This document shows positions 6,428 through 6,697 of a stretch of 6,697 bases of DNA, piece by piece. Origin of the DNA: Fimbriimonadales bacterium (GTDB lineage: Bacteria > Armatimonadota > Fimbriimonadia > Fimbriimonadales > ATM1); the NCBI GenBank assembly GCA_025922995.1, contig JAICGT010000069.1, forward strand, positions 1-6,697, in the 5' to 3' direction. Both the position numbers and the translations under genes were made by a program. Numbering within the stretch: position 1 is the first letter of the stretch; the number at the start of each line of letters is the position of its first letter. The notes beneath the pieces were generated by a model. It saw nothing but the letters and a program-made list of their open reading frames with translations. It was not told where the DNA came from and made no database searches.

Positions 6428-6697
6428 TGTCGACCCTGTTTACTAACTTTCGGTGGTGGAAAGACGGCTCGACGCGCAACATGCGCGTCGCCAGCGATGG
6501 CCTCGTCACCTACAAGGGCCCGGACGAACCGTTTGCGGACGATGAAATCGACCTGGATGGTGGATGGCTGATGCCGGGATTCGTCGACTGCCACTGCCAC
6601 ATCATGCCCTCGGGGTTCGACCTCTTACGGCTGGACCTGTCGCGCCACTCGACGCGCGAAGACATGCTGCGAGCTGTGCAAGAACGTGCACAAGAAA
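6427..6697 (+). CDS. Amidohydrolase (YtcJ-like, amidohydrolase family 3), N-terminal part, runs off the window
   Basis: Metal-dependent hydrolase of the amidohydrolase superfamily; 90 codons are present and the frame is open at the right edge. The N-terminal segment (FTNFRWWKDGSTRNMRVASD) matches the small beta-sandwich that precedes the barrel. GGWLMPGFVDCHCH then gives the first metal-binding HxH (His56 and His58, codons 6592-6594 and 6598-6600). The following SGFDLLRLDLSRHSTREDML resembles the YtcJ-type subgroup rather than dihydroorotase or adenosine deaminase-like members. The GTG start shares its G with the uvrB stop (TAGTG), a typical coupled arrangement; AAGGA at 6410-6414 lies 12 bases upstream. 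An in-frame ATG at 6481 is possible but would cut the beta-sandwich. The substrate cannot be inferred from this part. Confidence 0.85.
   Translation, partial: MSTLFTNFRWWKDGSTRNMRVASDGLVTYKGPDEPFADDEIDLDGGWLMPGFVDCHCHIMPSGFDLLRLDLSRHSTREDMLRAVQERAQE

Noticed and set aside
1..6697. Mobile element, CRISPR array, tRNA, rRNA or riboswitch
   Set aside because: No transposase, integrase, spaced direct repeats, cloverleaf-type sequence or recognisable riboswitch core was seen on either strand.

Overview
This is an ordinary chromosomal window carrying seven protein genes (two cut by the window edges). I see no mobile element, CRISPR array, rRNA, tRNA or defence island. The best guess for the host is a Gram-negative-type environmental bacterium in the Armatimonadota (Fimbriimonadia-like), with Planctomycetota as the alternative. 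This is inference from a PEP-CTERM exported protein whose middle domain resembles proteins I associate with those phyla, moderate-to-high GC, and frequent GTG starts. No sequence search was possible.

Layout. At the left edge, on the + strand, lies the 3' part of an S9 (prolyl oligopeptidase-type) peptidase with a complete Ser-Asp-His triad but a one-base insertion near 505 that breaks the frame. It is followed by a small unknown acidic protein (695-1015). These converge, with a 4-base gap, on a minus-strand cluster read from right to left: an FmdB-type zinc ribbon protein (3143-3460), prephenate dehydrogenase TyrA (2273-3115) and EPSP synthase AroA (1020-2285). tyrA and aroA overlap by 13 bases. 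TyrA and AroA belong to aromatic amino acid synthesis (AroA in the shikimate trunk, TyrA in the tyrosine branch). Upstream of the cluster is a strong intrinsic terminator (3479-3513) that closes a separate minus-strand gene for a secreted, PEP-CTERM-anchored protein (3532-4194). That gene has a strong Shine-Dalgarno sequence and a 14-base perfect palindrome in its leader.

Divergent from it on the + strand is uvrB (4373-6427), the complete nucleotide-excision-repair damage-recognition helicase. Its stop codon overlaps by one base the GTG start of a YtcJ-like amidohydrolase (from 6427) that runs off the right edge.

No undescribed system is convincingly present. The points most worth a second look are the frameshift in the peptidase, a TyrA with a remodelled active-site loop and a missing SHLPH histidine, a terminator lying only 18 bases before the fmdB-tyrA-aroA cluster with no clear promoter between them, and the palindrome in the PEP-CTERM gene leader.
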